Shown: positions 43,601 through 56,179 of the stretch, piece by piece | Layout: each line of letters begins with the position of its first letter | How positions within the stretch are numbered: the stretch's first letter is position 1 | NCBI RefSeq assembly: GCF_036373705.1 | Contig: NC_089857.1 | Location: 32,532,284-32,596,283 of the forward strand | Reading direction: 5' to 3' | From: Amia ocellicauda | Lineage: Eukaryota; Chordata; Actinopteri; Amiiformes; Amiidae | Length of the DNA stretch: 64,000 bases | Translations under genes and position numbers: made by a program | The notes under the pieces: generated by a model | Databases searched by the model: none | What the model saw: only the letters and a program-made list of their open reading frames with translations | Told to the model about the DNA's origin: nothing

Positions 43601-46241
43601 ACAACCACTGCCATTATCCTTTGCCACCAAGTGTTGTTATTATAAAAATCAAATGTGCATATCAGTTAATTAAAAAAGCGTTTCTATATTCCTTTCACAG
43701 TGGACTGATACAACAGAGTTATTACCTTTTGAAAAACAGTTGGTTGCTATGATGAATAATAGCGATTGTTAGCACAATCAAGAAAGTATAAAACAGTGAT
43801 TACCCCTCGTGCTTCTAAAACTGTTTGCTGGTGAGAGTAGAAAAGAAGCATTAATCACTCGAGCTAATTTGCCATTCTGTTTGAAAGGACTGTGCAGGAA
43901 TGTGTTTGAATGTATACTCATTATCCACAATGCAACATAGCAAAAATAGTGTCTTTATTCATATTCTATCAAAAGGGACCGTCATTTAAAATATGGGACA
44001 GAGAGTCATGTTATATAAATCTTTTTTTCCCTGAGAAAAGCAACATATGGTTAGTAAAATAATAATTTGTCCTCGTTTCATTCTCCACCCAATTACTGAA
44101 ATATATAAAATATAGAATGCTTCCAATTATACCTGAGAAGACATAAATACTGTATCAGGCTTTATATTTTTTATTTTTTGGAAAGTTAGATTTTTTTTTT
44201 TTCTTTTACTGCAGTTAGGAAAAAATAAATCTACATAAGAATGATCTCAGTGTAAGCAGATTCTAACACTAACCAGAATAGCCAGTCCTTTAGACTGTTT
44301 TCACAATAACATATTTATTATAAAATGCGTCACACTAGAGAAGTATTTTTTGTGGGAATTTTGTCTCTTGAATTTCTCTCTAACCAAACTCTAACTAGAC
44401 CTCCATTGTTTTCCCTCCCCTCAGTGAAGGCTAACAGCTGCTGTGCAGACTGCTAACAAATTATTTGGTTTGCTTTTGTACATGGTTTCGCACAAGAGCA
44501 GTAGCCAACTCTCAGGAGCCTCAGTGTTTTTATTGTTTGCAGTCTTGCTTACGAAGCTAGAAGTTGCCGAGCAATGCCAAGCAATAAACATTTCCACTCC
44601 CAGGCAGGAAAATAAAAGGGGTTTTGGTACCAAAACTAGAATTAATGAGTTGACACACTGAGGGACCATCTTCCTTAACACTTACATTTCATGATTACCA
44701 TGATCAATGATATTTTCTGGCCTGTGAACCCTATGGAAGTTGCAGTGGGTTTACATAATTGTGCTGTGGTGTGGTTTGGTGGTTCAGAGCTGGTTTCAGG
44801 GAAGACTTGACAGCTGGAGTGTGAGTGGGGGTGTGTTAACCTCAACAGTACAAACAAAGCCTGTTTTTAGCCTCCTTTAAATCTTTTGGAACACAGCAAT
44901 AATAGAGCTATTAATTATTTACTTCCTTCCCCCCCAAAAAAAAAGAATAATTAACACTTACTAACATCTGCACAATATCCACATACAGCTGTTCTAAAAT
45001 GTATTGAGTAACAGATTTAACTATTTTATTTGAGGTTTCATTAAACAACTTACCTAGAAATTAAAAAGCATACTAGAGATATTGTTCAGGACAGATGAGT
45101 TCAATCAAAAAATAATACTGGAACCTAATCACTGACCCATAAATATTCTCATTTTCCCAAGAGCTCCACAATCGTGCGACAAGGGTAAAATCGCTATAAA
45201 TGTACTAAGTCAAGGGGCTGGGACAATTAAATTTCAGTCCTACGGGAGATCTTCATTTACCTTTACAAATGTGGAGGTAATTCTAGCTAGAGAAGACAAC
45301 CTCAAACCTTTTGATAAAGTGCTACTTAATTGGTCAAAACTGGTCTTTTGCTGTTGATAACTTTTAAAGGCTGTATGACTGTGCCTGTCTAGTAAAGACT
45401 TGGTTGTTGCTGACTTTGTATTTTGTTCTTTCACTATACTGCCCTGCAATGTATCTGTCGGACTTTGATTTTGCACATTGTCATTTTCAGTCTATGCATG
45501 ACTGAAGCACATTATGGCTTTGAGATTGCTTTTTCATACCTAATGTTTCCATCACTACCCAACCACTAAATCATGTAAGCCACTCCAAATGTGTAGGCCT
45601 TTAGGCTTTTAGGTATTGAGGGTGCAAACCACTTTGGAGGTCTTATGAAAGCAACTTGATACCAACTGAAACATTCCCGGGCTATGTGGATGGGCAGTAT
45701 ATTGATGTGTTGGTGGCACTGTTGGTTGGAAAGTTCATCTTCAGACAATGACGAGTCCATCAATGGAATATGAACAGTTTTGTTTGATTTTATGATAGTT
45801 TCTGTCAACGTTTTGGTTTCATCAGCTGAGTGTAATAGAGTGAAATCACCCACCGCTGACCTTTCCCTGGCTGCTGGCAGTGATTGTTCTGTGACACCTC
45901 GAGAAAGCTTTCCTTGCCCTGAGGTGAATTACCAGACAGGTTTAATTTGTGGAGTCAGGGGATCATAAATATTATTAAGACATACACATTTCCACTATTT
46001 CATGTCAGCCTTCCCCACCCCTTTTGTTTCAATGTCAGCATTTTATGAATTAGATCAGAATAATTGAGAATACTACTGGTTTAATTCAGAGAGGTACGCT
46101 GGTTGTCTTTACAGGGATAGTACTGCTGAATATGATTTTATTTTATAAACCTTCTCTACAGTTTCTAGCCACAAAGGTATTTTTTTAATCATTCCTTCAT
46201 TGTTTTCTTCTGACTGTTGTGGAAATGAACAGTGAACTTTG

Positions 46242-46308
46242 ATTATTTACTTGAGTTTTGAAATCTTGGTCATATTAGTACCTGCTCTGTAATTACTGCA
46301 GATTGGAT
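46242..46308. repeat. 67-bp direct repeat, left side of the inserted block
   Basis: Starts ATTATTTACTTGAG and ends CAGATTGGAT. It is repeated at 48757-48823. Together the two copies bracket the inserted duplicate like a very long target duplication. Confidence 0.95.
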
Positions 46309-46311
46309 AGT

Positions 46312-46966
46312 AGGCCTATCGCTTTAAGATACTGCAGTTTAATAGCGGGTGTTGTGTTTTGAGGCTTAGTTTTTGGTAGTCCCTATTAAACACAAGTGTA
46401 GAGGAAATGTGGAAGAAAGACGGGAGCAGGGAAAGATGTCTCCCTTGTTCAGTCCCTATCCTGAACTAGCTTGATACTTCCTCTGCCATGCTTGAAAAAA
46501 GCAGTGCCAAAGTTGGTATCGCCAGTGAAATAATGTCCCCTTCGGTCACTATAGGGCACTGTCTGAGTCAATTCACACATACTGGGTTTAATCAATGCAC
46601 AAAGCAATGGGAGAATGGTTTCCTGAAGGGACACATTGATACTCCAGAAAGTCATAAGCGAGTGAGTTTTCAGCAGGTTCTTTAGGAGTATCGGAGCAAA
46701 CCTGTTATTGCTTTGTCCTTTCCTGATTTACTGCTTAGCTCTGCATGACAGTATGCCAACCAGTTTAGTGATATTCCTGTTATAAGCTGTCATGCTGGTA
46801 CTTTGTTTCGTACTATTTGGATATTATTGTCTAGTTAATGTAGACAACTCAGCTCAGATAAGCCATATACATTCTGCAGCAGTCGTGTTGTAGGTATATA
46901 GTTAATATTGTTATTCCACGGTGGTTTCTAATGTATAATTTATGATCATCCATGTAGACATAATTC
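46312..46966. repeat. Duplication copy B, partial (655 bp)
   Basis: Colinear with 39871-40525 (offset 6441, no indels). One substitution was noticed: CTCCC here against CTCCT in copies A and C near 46440. It is joined at its right end directly to copy C over the shared bases ATTC, and at its left to the 67-bp repeat through three extra bases (AGT). Confidence 0.95.
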
Positions 46967-48764
46967 CCACTTAATATTGAAGCGTGAGGCGTAGTACACG
47001 ACTTATTGCCATGTTTTAAATTAGCAGTTGAGCTATGGCCACATATGTGTTGATATTGTGATCATACTTAAGCAGGAGCAACTTATTGCGGATTTAAATG
47101 AGCTATGAGTGTCTCCACACGAACACAAAAACGCAGTGACAGCCCGTGGAAAAAGTGCTGCACTTGGCTGTACATTAATATAATGGTGGGTGTAGCACAG
47201 CTGACCCAAGTTCAGCACCAATGAAAGCTGTACGGGTTCAGTGTGCTTGTTGTAGTGATTGCATAGGACACTATCGTGAATTGTTCCACACTGTTCGTTA
47301 TAATTGGTATATATGGTTATAGTTGGTTTCCCTTGATGCAATGGAGTTATCAACTGACATACATGATAATAAACTGTCTTCTTCCTCCCATTTAGATGGG
47401 TGTGGTTTGTGATCTGCTGTGGGTTACTTAGGTGGCCATAGTAGTGTGGGGATGCTGTACTGTGCCTGTAGTGTTGCAGAGCTTTTTTGACATCAAGACA
47501 TGTGGTTTTTGAAGTGGAAGCTGAAAATCCATCTCGGTGAGCAGTTGTAATGTGAAATCAAAACTGATAATGCAGTGAACCCTTACAGTCTTAATGTCTG
47601 GCTCACTGCTGTCCAGATGTATTGAGATGTGCTTTTTACAAGAAATCAAAATGTGAAAAAATCACTCCAGACCAGAGAATGTTTATATACACCTATATTT
47701 TTAGATGCAGTTTGTGTGTGTGTGTGTGTGTGTATATAATCTAGTTATACTGTACGCCCTACTCTTACCTTCCCTTTACTTTTCTGCATGGTTTTGTTGG
47801 TAAGTCAAGATGCTATGATTCAATGGCAGACAGATGTACATTTTGAAATGTTTTAGGACCATATGTGTTGTCTATTTGTATATGTGAAGCAGCAGAACTG
47901 TTTTTAACCAGGCACTTTCAATTTTAAGTTTGTGATCAAGTTTCTACAGCCCTAGAAAATCACACATTGTGTAGGAGGCCTATCGCTTTAAGATACTGCA
48001 GTTTAATAGCGGGTGTTGTGTTTTGAGGCTTAGTTTTTGGTAGTCCCTATTAAACACAAGTGTAGAGGAAATGTGGAAGAAAGACGGGAGCAGGGAAAGA
48101 TGTCTCCTTTGTTCAGTCCCTATCCTGAACTAGCTTGATACTTCCTCTGCCATGCTTGAAAAAAGCAGTGCCAAAGTTGGTATCGCCAGTGAAATAATGT
48201 CCCCTTCGGTCACTATAGGGCACTGTCTGAGTCAATTCACACATACTGGGTTTAATCAATGCACAAAGCAATGGGAGAATGGTTTCCTGAAGGGACACAT
48301 TGATACTCCAGAAAGTCATAAGCGAGTGAGTTTTCAGCAGGTTCTTTAGGAGTATCGGAGCAAACCTGTTATTGCTTTGTCCTTTCCTGATTTACTGCTT
48401 AGCTCTGCATGACAGTATGCCAACCAGTTTAGTGATATTCCTGTTATAAGCTGTCATGCTGGTACTTTGTTTCGTACTATTTGGATATTATTGTCTAGTT
48501 AATGTAGACAACTCAGCTCAGATAAGCCATATACATTCTGCAGCAGTCGTGTTGTAGGTATATAGTTAATATTGTTATTCCACGGTGGTTTCTAATGTAT
48601 AATTTATGATCATCCATGTAGACATAATTCATACCCACCATAACAATACTTCCATTTCAAAGAGATTTTTTTTCCCTATTGATTTAAGTTAGTCCTAAGA
48701 GAAGCACACCACTGTATTATACATAATTTGCATTATTATGTGAAAACAAAATACTAATTATTTA
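46963..48764. repeat. Duplication copy C, full (1802 bp)
   Basis: Colinear with 38858-40659 (offset 8105). It starts inside the shared ATTC at the B/C join. Its last eight bases (ATTATTTA) are also the first bases of the right-hand 67-bp repeat. Confidence 0.95.
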
Positions 48765-48823
48765 CTTGAGTTTTGAAATCTTGGTCATATTAGTACCTGC
48801 TCTGTAATTACTGCAGATTGGAT
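48757..48823. repeat. 67-bp direct repeat, right side of the inserted block
   Basis: Second copy of 46242-46308 (offset 2515). After it the sequence continues CTAATTTATG, presumably the original locus. Confidence 0.95.
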
Positions 48824-49450
48824 CTAATTTATGATCATGAAAGATGAGCCAGTGTTGATTTTCATTTTTGTTTTCTTAGTATTACTCATAAGCAGTGTTG
48901 AACTCCTCCGGCCCTTTTTAGATGGGGATTGTATAATTAATGAAGCTGACTTATCACCCTTTAGGGCATCAGTATCTAATGATGCTGATTCTGATGTCTT
49001 GGTTTGAGCAGCATTCCTGCGCATGTAGTCCTTGTCTAATATCTGTCCCCTTGTGCTGTCACATGGTCCCAGCAGATTACAGATAGGGTGCGGTGGTGGC
49101 TGCTGAACTGGCCAACCATGAAATCAAGTCACTCATACCAGGACAAATGAATGCCTTCCATCGCATATCTGTAAGAAGCCATACTGACTTACCGTGCAGG
49201 CATGATGCTGTGCTGGTAGCTGCATGTTTGCGCAGCCATCCCTCCCCAGGTCTTCACCCTTCTAGGGCCAGAAATCGCCTCAAATCCAGAAGAGCCAACG
49301 ATGCATCTGAAATCTGATGACTTTGATGTCCAGGAAGAAGGTTTTCCCAGCAGCAAGAAATTGGATCCTGCCCAATGATCAGTTTTAGTCTATCCTGTGC
49401 TTTGTACAGTATGTTCTTTCTAAAAACAAAACAGACCATTTTTTATCAAA
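48824..49450. other. Unassigned stretch of more balanced composition
   Basis: This 600-bp stretch right of the duplication is less AT-rich than its surroundings and has short open frames on both strands: minus 49024-48824 (66 codons, Ser/Lys-rich) and plus 49093-49317. I recognise none of them, and no splice pattern ties them together. It could be an old repeat, a retrocopy remnant or conserved non-coding DNA. Confidence 0.3.
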
Positions 49451-52400
49451 TAAATTAAAAACCGTATCCTGAAATAGCCCTTAGTGCTTTGTTTTTGTCA
49501 TATTTTTATCTCCTGGTTTCACCTTGTCTATAAAAAGATAAGAGATACCGCACTCAAATTTCTAGGACCTAAGGGGTTCTGTTTGTACTGCTAAAAATAC
49601 CTTTGTTTCTATTTTTTACACTTCATTAATATTTATATGAATATATCAATTTATGGTTTTATTTCTTCTTTTGTATCTTCTTGCTTTTTAATAATGATTT
49701 AACCAATCAAATGGGACTTCTCAGGTTCTCTAACAGATTCACTAATAGTCATGTTGTTTCTGTCTAGTGGAAATATATGAAGTTGGGCCAGAACCAAGGT
49801 TATGCAGTTTATATATCTGCCAGAGGTTTGGAAGATGCACGTCTAAGACGAGTCTAAGATAAACTGTAAGTGAATGGCTTGTGATATTTATTGTAGACTC
49901 TGTTCAACTTTACCCTTTCAATAAAATCTTACCTATTACAATATATTATATAAATCAAGTTTTCATGTTAGATACAGAAACATTGGCGATGTGATACTCT
50001 TGTCAAATTGTGTCCTGGAGGAAAGTGATTCCACACATTGATTCAGTATGTTATTCAAACAAGTGCTTTTCTGTCCTAAACACATTTGTACTTATTGCAT
50101 TATAGTATGTCCTTTGGTTGCAACATTTTATTTACACATCTATGTATGTCTGAAATTCTGAATCTTATCATACTAACTTTCAACTTGTACGCTTTTGTCT
50201 TTTGGGGGCTACATTAACTAGCTTCACGTTAACATTGCATTATCACATCTCTTTGGTTTTGATTGAACTACCCTTAAAAACACAACAACAAATAGAACAA
50301 TAGAACAACAAAAGACATTTACATTTTAAGATGTCATGTAGCATAATGGACATAAGTACATATTCAAGATCAATAGAAAGCATTACTAATGTCCTCATTC
50401 CGTTGGAAGGTTTATGATAATGTCACCATAACATCTAAGGGGAGATTAAGAATTCCTGTGAAACCTTATAACAAGGACATATCTGGAACTTAAATATTAA
50501 GTTGATATTAATCTCAAGATTGTTAAGGAATATGAAGTAGGCCCTCTATCTGTCAGTTTTGCATGTAGCTAGATACTGGTAAAGCCAAACGGTGGGAAAG
50601 GATCTCCAAAGGTTGATGTTTTACACTTAAAAAATGCTTTTAAGCCAATTACACTTACATCCTGTCCATAATGGATGCTAATTCAATTGAAAAAGCATCA
50701 GACAGTAGAAGAAATCGAATTTCCCATTTACTGCAATGCCAAGTAGACAGAGCAGTTAACGGTTTTGCTTTCCTTTAAGCAGGTCACATTTCTATCTTTG
50801 ATTCTAGTCTTGAAACTTGAAAATGCATAATTAAATAAAGATGACGTGCAATTTTCATTCAGCATTTAACCAGATAATGGGGTAGTGCTGTAAAATCGTC
50901 CGAGTCAAAATGTTACTCTGCTATGCAGGAAGGAAAATGCTCAAATTAATCTAATTGTTTAGAATTATTCAATTTTATTGAAAGGTTAAAGTCAAACAGT
51001 GTCTACAATAAATAACACAAGCCATTCGCTTACAGTTTCTTAGACTTGTCTTTATCCTGCTTCAGGGCTTCGACAATATGATCATGTTCTGATAAAAACT
51101 GAAGAAAGCAAATCTTATCTCACAATTGTTAAAAATAATAATATAGATTCTTGTCACTGATCTTTGATCTCTCAGATTAAACTATTATACTTCCTTAGGA
51201 AAAGTTTTTCAAAACTCACTACAAAATAAATCCTATGTATTAGCAAGTAGCAAATTAGCAATACATTTCTTCCTCAAATTGGCCTTTCTGTATCTAATTG
51301 ATTGTACAATAAATAGTTTTCACTGAATATTCCTATATAAATAAAATGTTTAAACATGAATGCAGAAGAATGAAAGCTTAATGAAGATTTATTTTTCTAA
51401 AAGGGCTTTAGTCTAAAATGCTAACATAAGAAAGTGACAGACAGCATTATCAAAATGCATTATAATGCAATATAGTTTTTGTTTCTGTAATACTAATGCG
51501 AAGCTTAGTTTTGGATCAATAACAGGCAACATTAATGGTTGACAGATTGTTCAGTAACAACTCATGCTTTTTAACTGTGTTTTACTTTTGTGATTACTTT
51601 TTTTTCCCTCATACTCAAGTCAAAAAGCTACATTTAATTATTCCGATAAACAAACAACAATCTGACTCGTTAACATAACAATTACTAGACATAATCCTCC
51701 TTAAATATTGTCAGTGACAAAACTATGAATACATTGACTAACAAAGTAATAACCTTAACATTGTGCTTTCCAGTATGTGTCTGTTAGAAATTTGGCTGAC
51801 ATTTTCTTTCAGTTCACATATTGAGCTGTAGCCTGTTCATTGATTTGATGCCAATGCCTCACTAGCAGAAATGTTGTGAAACTTCTGTTGTCTGTGGGGA
51901 ATGATGTATAAAAGACTAGTAGATACACAGAAGCTTAACCCTCAATCCGGTGTTGAGTAATACTGTGTAGAATTGTAAAAGAACATTTTTATAAGATTAA
52001 GTATTAGAAATATACCTTACGTTCTCTAGGGGAAGAGTCAGTTGAATACAAATACAATACATGTATATTTAATGAGTCTACAAACAGAGACATTTAGTAA
52101 AAAGATGGCAGACCATGCAACCTATGTGCTTATTATTGAGGGACTATTCATCAAGGGTTTTGCACCAATTTGCATCTTGCAATTTGCCTAAAAGGAATAC
52201 AAATACAAATTAACTGTACAATTAATGAAAATGAACTTACTCACAAACCGCATCTTTAAATCGAACTGCACCATGACTTGTGCATTAACTTCCATTAGTT
52301 TTATTTAAGTGAGAAAATGTGTTGGTATAAGTGTTAAACCCAAGACAAATACGGGCCATGGATTTCAGTAATGGACTAAATTCATGTCAGTCTAGAACAG

Positions 52401-54354
52401 TTCACGAATGTAGAGTAGAGAAGCACACGTGGGTTTGCAGTTTTTTTTTTACCAAGCTTTGCTGAATTGCTACAGTGCTGGCTGTGGCCTGACGAAGCCT
52501 TGATGCTGAATTAATTTCTGAAAAGGCCAGGCAGCGTTACTCTTCTGTGAAAACAACGGCTGTCTTCCTTATTTTTAATAATGAAGTGATGCTGTAGACA
52601 CACTATTATAACTATCTACATCTATTCATGGTTATTCCATTGAATTCATCTTACATGCTGCGGCCTACAAAACTAATCCAGCTTGGTGTCTCTTTTTCTT
52701 TATTTTTCTTTTTTCTTTTTGTTCATCATACAGCATCAGGGCCTGTGAAACAGGGATTTGTTCAAATGAGAACTAAAAACATGCCTTAGGGATACATTAA
52801 GTTAGCCCTGATTAGTCTGACAATCTGGTGGCTTTATAATGCTTTATAATGTGTTGATGGGAGTGTTGAAATCTAAATCTAAAAAACCTGAAATGGTATT
52901 TTTAAGCGCATAGCAATCTTCTCATTTAATTTAATTTCTTTACTATGTATCCTGTTTTCCTGGGGCGGTCCTGTTACTCCCCTCCTGACACGGCATATAA
53001 AATTAATTTCATTTTTGCAACCTTTGTGAGTTTCTCCATAAACTATTCTCAGCTGCCTCTGTATTGTGGTGTCTGCCCACAGTTATTTAAGTGACACAGT
53101 GGGATTTCTCCCTTTCTCATTTTGCCCAATCAGTCAATTAGCCCTCAACCCAGACAGATTCCCCCAGCCAGTGGGCAACTCATAGTCTCATTGTCTCTCA
53201 CAATAGTAACAATATTCTGTGCAGGGTAAGTAGTGAAAGAACCTGGTATGGTTCTTCTTAAACTATAATGTCTAACACACCAGGGATTACTTCCTTGAAA
53301 ACTGATAGCGGTGCCGATGCCAAAAGCTGAAAATGACAGCACTTAGTGAGAGACAAGGTCAGTTGTTTGTCATGTTATGCCCTCTGAAAGTTGTAGTGCT
53401 TAATAAATCACTTTTGTGAAACCAGGAAAATTGTTTTTGATTTTCCTGACGGCTTCTGGTGATGACAGAGTTCAACGGAATACTGATCTGTCAACATACC
53501 ACCAAGAAGGCCCAAAAGGCTTTTACAACTTGACATAGTTCAATTCCTTATCATTTAAACCTATTGAAGGTTCGTGGTCATGACCGGACAGCTTCTTTTG
53601 TTTTATGCATGATTTTTGTAATGCAACATTTTGGTTTTAACAGAATTTATGGGAAGCTTGAAGCTAAAATATATTCCCTGTTACAATTTTTATATGGAAA
53701 TTTCAATTTATCCCTAAGGTTTGTTTGTACATTTTTTGTACAGAAGGCTAAACAGTTTCCAAATTCAGCCATTTCCCTATAATGTCCGTAGTCCTTTCTG
53801 TATACTACCAGCATTGTTTTGAATGTATTACAGTGACAAACTACGACAGAGTTTAAAGGTGTTGAATAGGTTTTTGAATGGGCATTGCGTTTTATTGTGG
53901 GAATGGAGTACTGTGAATATGAATGACAAGAGTCTCTATTGAACAGAAGCATGCTCTTCATATAAGTCTATACTTACGCATGCCATTGACACTGTATCTG
54001 CTGGTGGCATTTTAAACTTTAAATATGCTGTACAGGGAAGGATTATTACTACTTAAGGTATCAAATTGGAAGGCATGTGTGGCCTGTGTTTTGGGTCGGA
54101 ACATTTTAACATAATAATAAAACAAGATCACAACAGTATTTGGAGATTAGTTTGTTCGGTAATTTATTTTGGCGAATCTGTTACTCACTGCTTCAGGTGT
54201 TTTGGGCATTATCTTTCTTGCTTTATATTAATGAGACAGGATTACTCTTTACTAACTCATACTGCAATTCAATCTAGGTTGTTGCTAGTGGCTTTGCCTC
54301 AAACCTTACTTTCAACTCTCACCACAGGCTTTCTGTAGGGTTCAGATAAGGAGA

Positions 54355-54535
54355 TTTAGGCCTGGATTAAATCAAAACCTCAACCCACCCATCACTTTTG
54401 AATGTTAAACTTGTCACTTGTTGGCAGTTATTTGTTTGCTAGAGGGTCCTGGCATCTACCTAATGGAAAACTGCCATCAAGTAATGGGTTTGGGAATTTG
54501 ACTGTGATTTGAAGTTTTGATTGAATGTTGCCCTT
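54355..54535. mobile_element. Possible MITE-like element with inverted ends
   Basis: Left end ATTAAATCAAAACCTCAA (about 54366-54383) pairs with the right end TTGAAGTTTTGATTGAAT (about 54508-54526) with about two mismatches. TTTAGGCCTGGATTAAATC is a motif I recall from dispersed fish repeats. There is no coding potential. Tentative. Confidence 0.4.
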
Positions 54536-56117
54536 AGCTGGTAATTCCTGCTTCTAATCCTCTACTTCTGAGATTACTCTTATATAGATTCTGAACTGAA
54601 ATATCCTAGTAATAGGTAAGTATATAATTAAAGATGCCAATCAGAAATATTAATCTCATATCAATAGCTTATATTCAATGTATTAGTTATGGTATTAACT
54701 ATGTATATACATACCAGAAAGTTGAATAATAGATGCACTTCATACTAATCCCAGTGTCATGTTTTTGTGAATATATAATAAGTGAAAGTTCAAAAAAAGA
54801 TTAAGTCATTATGCAGTTTAACTAACCGGCTGTAGATTAAGTGTGGGTTTGTAATTTTATTAGTGGATGAATATGTTGTTTTCTTCTGTTTCCCATATTC
54901 TAATTTTCATATTCTGGAGATTTCTTCTTCAAATGAAAACGATAGAAAGGAATGGGTTTTATTTTAATGTGGTTCCAGAAACAACCTAAAAAGAGGCATG
55001 CTGGATTTTGTCACAATATTTTATATTTATGAATATACATTTAATTGTATGCTTTCAGCTTCTGACGTAAGTTATGTTACCTAAATATTCAAAGAATTGT
55101 GAAAAACATGTTTTTCTTCTGTGTGATTATTGTGCCCAATTATGATATCACATTAGCAGGCAGATGCAATCTTATTAAGATAGATGTGGAGTGTGTGTAC
55201 TCATCCCTGGAGTGTATTAGTGTGTGCACATCCTTCTGGTACATTGGACTTGTGTTATGGCATGTTGTCTGGTGTTTAGAAATTTATTCTTAGATTTGTT
55301 TAGGCAGAGATGGGGGTTGGGCAGTCAAAGTCAGGTCAGAACTCACCAGAAGCAATAGAAATAGATTTGTACTGTTTTCAATGTGTTTGCATATGTTGGC
55401 TGAAATTATTGATCTAATCCAACAAATAGACAGCATATCTAAATGGCAACATGTCTGGTTCTAACAGGTTCTATATATAAACCATTGTTCATTTTAAGTT
55501 GCATTTAGCTACATTTTGCAGTTAGGTATGAAGGAATACATATCAAACAATTTTTTTTTTTATTAAGGCACAAGCCTATGGAAGACCTGTTTAGTTCATC
55601 TACACCTTCAGTAAATCAAATCTAGTTAGATTTCAATCTAGCCTCTTTGTTACTGAACCCAGACTTTCAACACAGCACCACCATAAGCAGGCCATGCAAA
55701 TATGTTTCCATACTCTCTTGAATTTGCTCTTAAATTCATCCTACCCCTGACCTACATCTAGGTTTACTTTTTGCACTCATCACACAAGAGACTTAAATCT
55801 GTAGCTTGAAACACAAAATCATTAAATATGTAGACTACACGCAGAGTGCTTCAAGTCAGTTTGCTTCCCTAAATTAATTTGTGTTCTGGAAGACATAATT
55901 TAGTATATTCATTGTTTCAATTACTTTATATATTTAGTATAGTTTCATGGTATTAAAGACTTTTCTAACTTTGACACAAAACCACTTTTGTTTTGTGTGT
56001 TCCACGAGATTAAGCCCTTTATTCTACAGTGAACTGTCATTTCTGGAACACATCTATACATAGTAACTGTCACACTGGAATCAAATACAGACGAGACTCA
56101 CTGCTCTTTGTTGCACC

Positions 56118-56118
<1 letters not shown>

Positions 56119-56174
<56 letters not shown>
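56119..56174. repeat. (TA)n microsatellite
   Basis: About 28 TA units followed by T-rich DNA. Confidence 0.98.

Positions 56175-56179
<5 letters not shown>

Noticed and set aside
45566-45853. A 95-codon minus-strand frame in FRMD3 intron 1
   Set aside because: No family recognised and no supporting splice or composition signal. Probably chance.
46312-48764. Insertion of a 1668-bp circular DNA (38858-40525) to explain copies B and C
   Set aside because: Copy C continues 134 bp past 40525 into DNA that would not be in the circle, so template switching fits better.
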